DNA from: Zanthoxylum bungeanum
Lineage: Eukaryota; Streptophyta; Magnoliopsida; Sapindales; Rutaceae
Direction of reading: 5' to 3'
Assembly (NCBI GenBank): GCA_019454045.1
Contig: SKCR01029074.1
Coordinates: 62,001 to 126,000 of the forward strand
Length of the DNA stretch: 64,000 bases
This document shows positions 61,240 through 64,000 of this stretch, in pieces (within the stretch, counting starts at the first letter, position 1; the number at the start of each line of letters is the position of its first letter). A model generated the notes under the pieces. The model was given only the letters and a program-made list of their open reading frames with translations, did not search any database and was not told the origin of the DNA. The translations under genes were made by a program, and so were the position numbers.

Positions 61240-61377
61240 TGAATTACTGGCTTGTTGGAATGTTCACTTTATTTGTATGGTTTACACGTAGCTATAATCT
61301 TTGTGCAAGTTTGGTATCAACTTATCACTTTCCAAAGTAACATTTCGTTATTGGTTTTGCGTTGCATGATAATCATT

Positions 61378-61770
61378 TGCGAAGAAAACAAAAGGAAAAT
61401 CCCAAATTGACGGATTAGTGTGAGCTTATCCATGCGGTTATGTACTCTTCGAATGAGAATTCTTTTTATGAAAGATCCTGGTTTTCGTGTTTTGGTGAGT
61501 CTCCGAGATCCTTTCGATGACCTATATTGTGTTGAAAGGATATCTATATGATTTGATCGATTGCAACGCTTAAACAAATCCAAACAGCCCCTCTCATTGT
61601 CGAAGAACAGATAATGACTATTCATATAGAAACGAATGATTATTTTGATACATTAGAAATTGGCCGAAAATTTCCCTTTGAGTTATATAACTACTTAAAA
61701 ACGAATAAATCTCAGTTCCAAGAAATAAAATATCTTCTACCTAGATATTCACCGAGAAACAAAAACTCTT
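61378..61770 (+). other. Plastid-derived nuclear insertion (NUPT), mosaic of two regions
   Basis: Part one (about 61378-61562) resembles the plastid inverted-repeat spacer near rps12/trnV, with GAGCTTATCCATGCGGTTAT, AAAGATCCTGG and TCTCCGAGATCCTTTCGATG. Part two (about 61563-61770, plus strand) translates to the C-terminal region of plastid ATP synthase alpha (atpA): [18 protein letters not shown], then a diverged stretch, then [12 protein letters not shown]. These regions are far apart in the plastid genome, so the insertion is a joined fragment. The atpA piece is diverged and not functional. Confidence 0.75.
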
Positions 61771-62240
61771 TTACAGGAACAAATGGAACACTCTCTTTTA
61801 TAGGAACAAATGGAACACTTCCTAAACAATTATAAATAAAAAAATCATTCTTTAACTTTAGAATACTTAAAAAATAATATAAATATATAAGTAATTAAAT
61901 TATATATAAATATTAATATATTTAATATTTAGAATCAATTTAATGAATTCCGGCAGAGCATGTCAAAAGTAGCTTTGATTTGATGCTTTCGGTTAAATTG
62001 CTTGCCATTTCTCAAAATCCATCGACTAACCAAATGGAAAGAAGAGCTATTTTAAAGTCCTTGCTCGTTTAACTGCCCAACACAAGTGAATTTGCTCATT
62101 TATCCTCTTCTTATAGATTAAAAAAAAAAAAACATCTAAATTTTATAATTTTCATGTCCGAAAGAAATATCAAATGGTGACAAATATTTGGATGGGGCAG
62201 TATCTTTCTTGAATTAATTTTTAAACAGAAGTATACAAAT
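61771..62240. other. Intergenic, AT-rich
   Basis: A short direct repeat (GGAACAAATGGAACACT, at ~61778 and ~61803) lies at the edge of the plastid-derived DNA. The rest is AT-rich, with an A run near 62120. It ends in the 3' flank of the TGD4-like gene. Confidence 0.5.
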
Positions 62241-64000
62241 TTATGACTCGAAAAATCGAAGCTCTATCATGAATTCTTGATGCTTTGGGGCATACCAAGC
62301 AACAGCCTTTGCAGAACCAAGGACTTGCAATGCATATTCAATGGCAAACACTGAATCATGGGCACACACATCTCTGTTCTTCAAATCAACCACAACTCCT
62401 GAATCGACTCTAAAACTGAAAGGTCCAGCAATCTACAAGTACGAGGAAAATGTTATTACTGGTACAGAAATGCTTAAAAGATAAATGAAAGAAAGTTAAA
62501 GGTTGATCCGCATTTAGCACATCATATGATGTTGAACTTTTAGAAAGGGGAGAAATTTCTCAGGTTCTTGACAAAAAGTCTCAGAAACCAAGAAACGTTT
62601 GTAAAAAGGATTTGGCCATGGCATGTAATGTAAAGCCAATGATTTGCAGTTCACCTCCAATGACCAGCAACATTAAAGCTAAGTTTGATGCAGTGCAGTA
62701 AAAAGTACAAATCCTAGAGCAAATTAGTCAGTTTCAATTAGCTAGAGGTTAAATCTCTTCCGGATATTACACTCAGCTTAGTCAGTAAAAGCATCTTGCT
62801 AATGTTCTAATGTAGAGATATGAACAAGGGAGATTCCAAAAGTAGTACTGGTACCTGTTGCTGAACAGAAAAGAAGACTTTAGGACATACAGCCTGAACT
62901 GTTTCCAAACTTGGCCGCTGAGAATGGAAATAATCTTGTGCCAAACTTGTGGCACCAGAAAGAAATTTGGTACCAGAAGGAAAATCCAAGCGAGCATGAA
63001 ATCTTGTCAGATCTGAAAATAGCCTTTGGAAGGTCCCATGCTGGGCTGTAAGTGCTACAGATCCAAAGATATCTGCTGAAAAGGCAGATTTTATATCAGA
63101 AGCGTGAAGATGGAACCCTATAGAACCCACCGAGTCATTTTCTACTGGAGATCTAGCTGAGTTTTCTCCAATAGAGGCAGTCATAGCAGCACCTGTAAGA
63201 AATGATGAATTATAAGCATACCATTAGCATTGTTTATATATCTGTTGCATAACCTCTCGGATGCCAAAAAAAAAAAAAAATCACACAATACAAAAAATGA
63301 TTACAAGTGACAAATAATATAAATTCTGCACAAAATGTTAACATGCATCACAACACAGAAAACATTTATTCCCAAATCTACTAAACCTCATTATTAAGCT
63401 TTCTTGTAACCAACAGCAGGGTTATTGGTTTCATTTCCTCCCTCAGGCCACTAACATGATAAAGACAGAAGAAACCTAAAAATGTTCCATAATGCATTCT
63501 GGCCTTAAAATCTTCCAAGAATTATGTCTTAGAAGAGAATAGTGATGACCAAATGAGTGTATGCCTAAACTTGCTGCAATGCCATAATTAAGACAGGAAG
63601 AGTTAGAGAATGTATTTTACCAATGATCCCAGATGCTGAAACATGAGGATCTGAAAGGAATATGTCATATGGCTGCACCATCTTCAACTTCCGAGATTTA
63701 CTTCTCCAAATGTCTACATTCTTCTTATAACCAAAAGCACTTTTCAAAGAAAAACCAGGAAGTAGAGTAGCCGGAACTGCAGCAGAATTCTCATCACCTT
63801 CAAACTGGGTCGGTGAACCAGAATTATGGTGCATAGTCAAATGGTAACTAGGACCAGAATCAGAAGCAACTGAAGCCAAATCAACTGCCACTGAGAAGGG
63901 CACATCCCAATAATTACTACACTTGTCCACAAAAAGTCCCGGCCAAACTGCCTCTACAGTCAGATTATGATGTGGAAACTGAGAGCACAAATAACAAACA
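62241..64000 (-). CDS. TGD4: TGD4-like chloroplast outer-envelope lipid transfer protein, 5' part outside window
   Basis: In Arabidopsis, TGD4 is an outer-envelope beta-barrel protein that binds phosphatidic acid and is needed for lipid movement from ER to plastid. Three minus-strand exons are visible: up to 64000 (or starting at 63978) to 63621, 63192-62855, and 62432-62241 with stop TAA. Junctions are GT-AG and phases agree (G/GT, then 338 nt, then 192 nt). Recognisable stretches: HHNLTVEAVWPGLFVDK, YWDVPFSVAVDLASVASDSG, LPGFSLKSAFGYKKN, VSASGIIG, RFHARLDFPSG, SFRVDSGVVVDLKNRD and the terminal WYAPKHQEFMIELRFFES. The TTTGTGCTCTCAG at 63979-63991 may be an intron acceptor. The N-terminal part lies beyond the window. 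Identification rests on memory of the family and on the TruA neighbour. Confidence 0.82.

Noticed and set aside
61317..61625. Minus-strand frame of 102 codons as a nuclear gene
   Set aside because: It is antisense to plastid-derived sequence (inverted-repeat spacer plus atpA end), which explains it.

Overview
The window is nuclear DNA of a eudicot plant. The two large resistance genes are of the TIR-NB-LRR class, which grasses lack. Genes carry short GT-AG introns in AT-rich flanks, and much of the sequence is Ty1/copia and Ty3/gypsy retrotransposons. The species cannot be named from the sequence.

Layout: 1-4.66 kb holds a decayed Tat-lineage gypsy element on the minus strand, cut by the window start. 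4.66-9.85 kb holds LTR fragments and AT-rich DNA. 9.85-16.09 kb is TNL gene A (minus, 4 exons), whose first intron contains a Mutator-like MITE and a copia-type LTR. 16.7-30.1 kb holds an LTR fragment and two complete copia elements (18648-23516 and 23851-30133), each with a perfect 5-bp target-site duplication (TSD). 30.1-34.4 kb has no confident gene but contains a G-rich PIF/Harbinger-type MITE. 34.45-40.28 kb is TNL gene B (minus). It has the same four-exon plan as gene A, with middle exons of exactly 1099 and 288 nt in both. 40.4-52.3 kb is a retrotransposon nest: a truncated plus-strand copia abuts a truncated minus-strand copia. The minus element's gag is split by a solo LTR, and a 1.9-kb block was then tandemly duplicated. 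52.7-53.5 kb is a CIPK kinase remnant.

54.6-64 kb is a compact gene island. It holds a telomere-binding POT1 gene (plus, 11 exons), a TruA-type tRNA pseudouridine synthase (plus, 6 exons), a patchwork of plastid-derived DNA, and the 3' part of a TGD4-like chloroplast lipid-transport gene (minus, running off the window end). TruA and TGD4 are tail to tail, an order I recall from Arabidopsis chromosome 3.

The genes do not form one pathway. The two TNLs are likely tandem paralogs of an L6-like immune receptor pushed apart by retrotransposons, and the right side holds housekeeping genes. I did not find a clearly new biological system. The most unusual signals are in the copia leaders: one lacks a tRNA primer site and has a 13-nt self-complementary segment in its place, and two carry GC-rich hairpin arrays.
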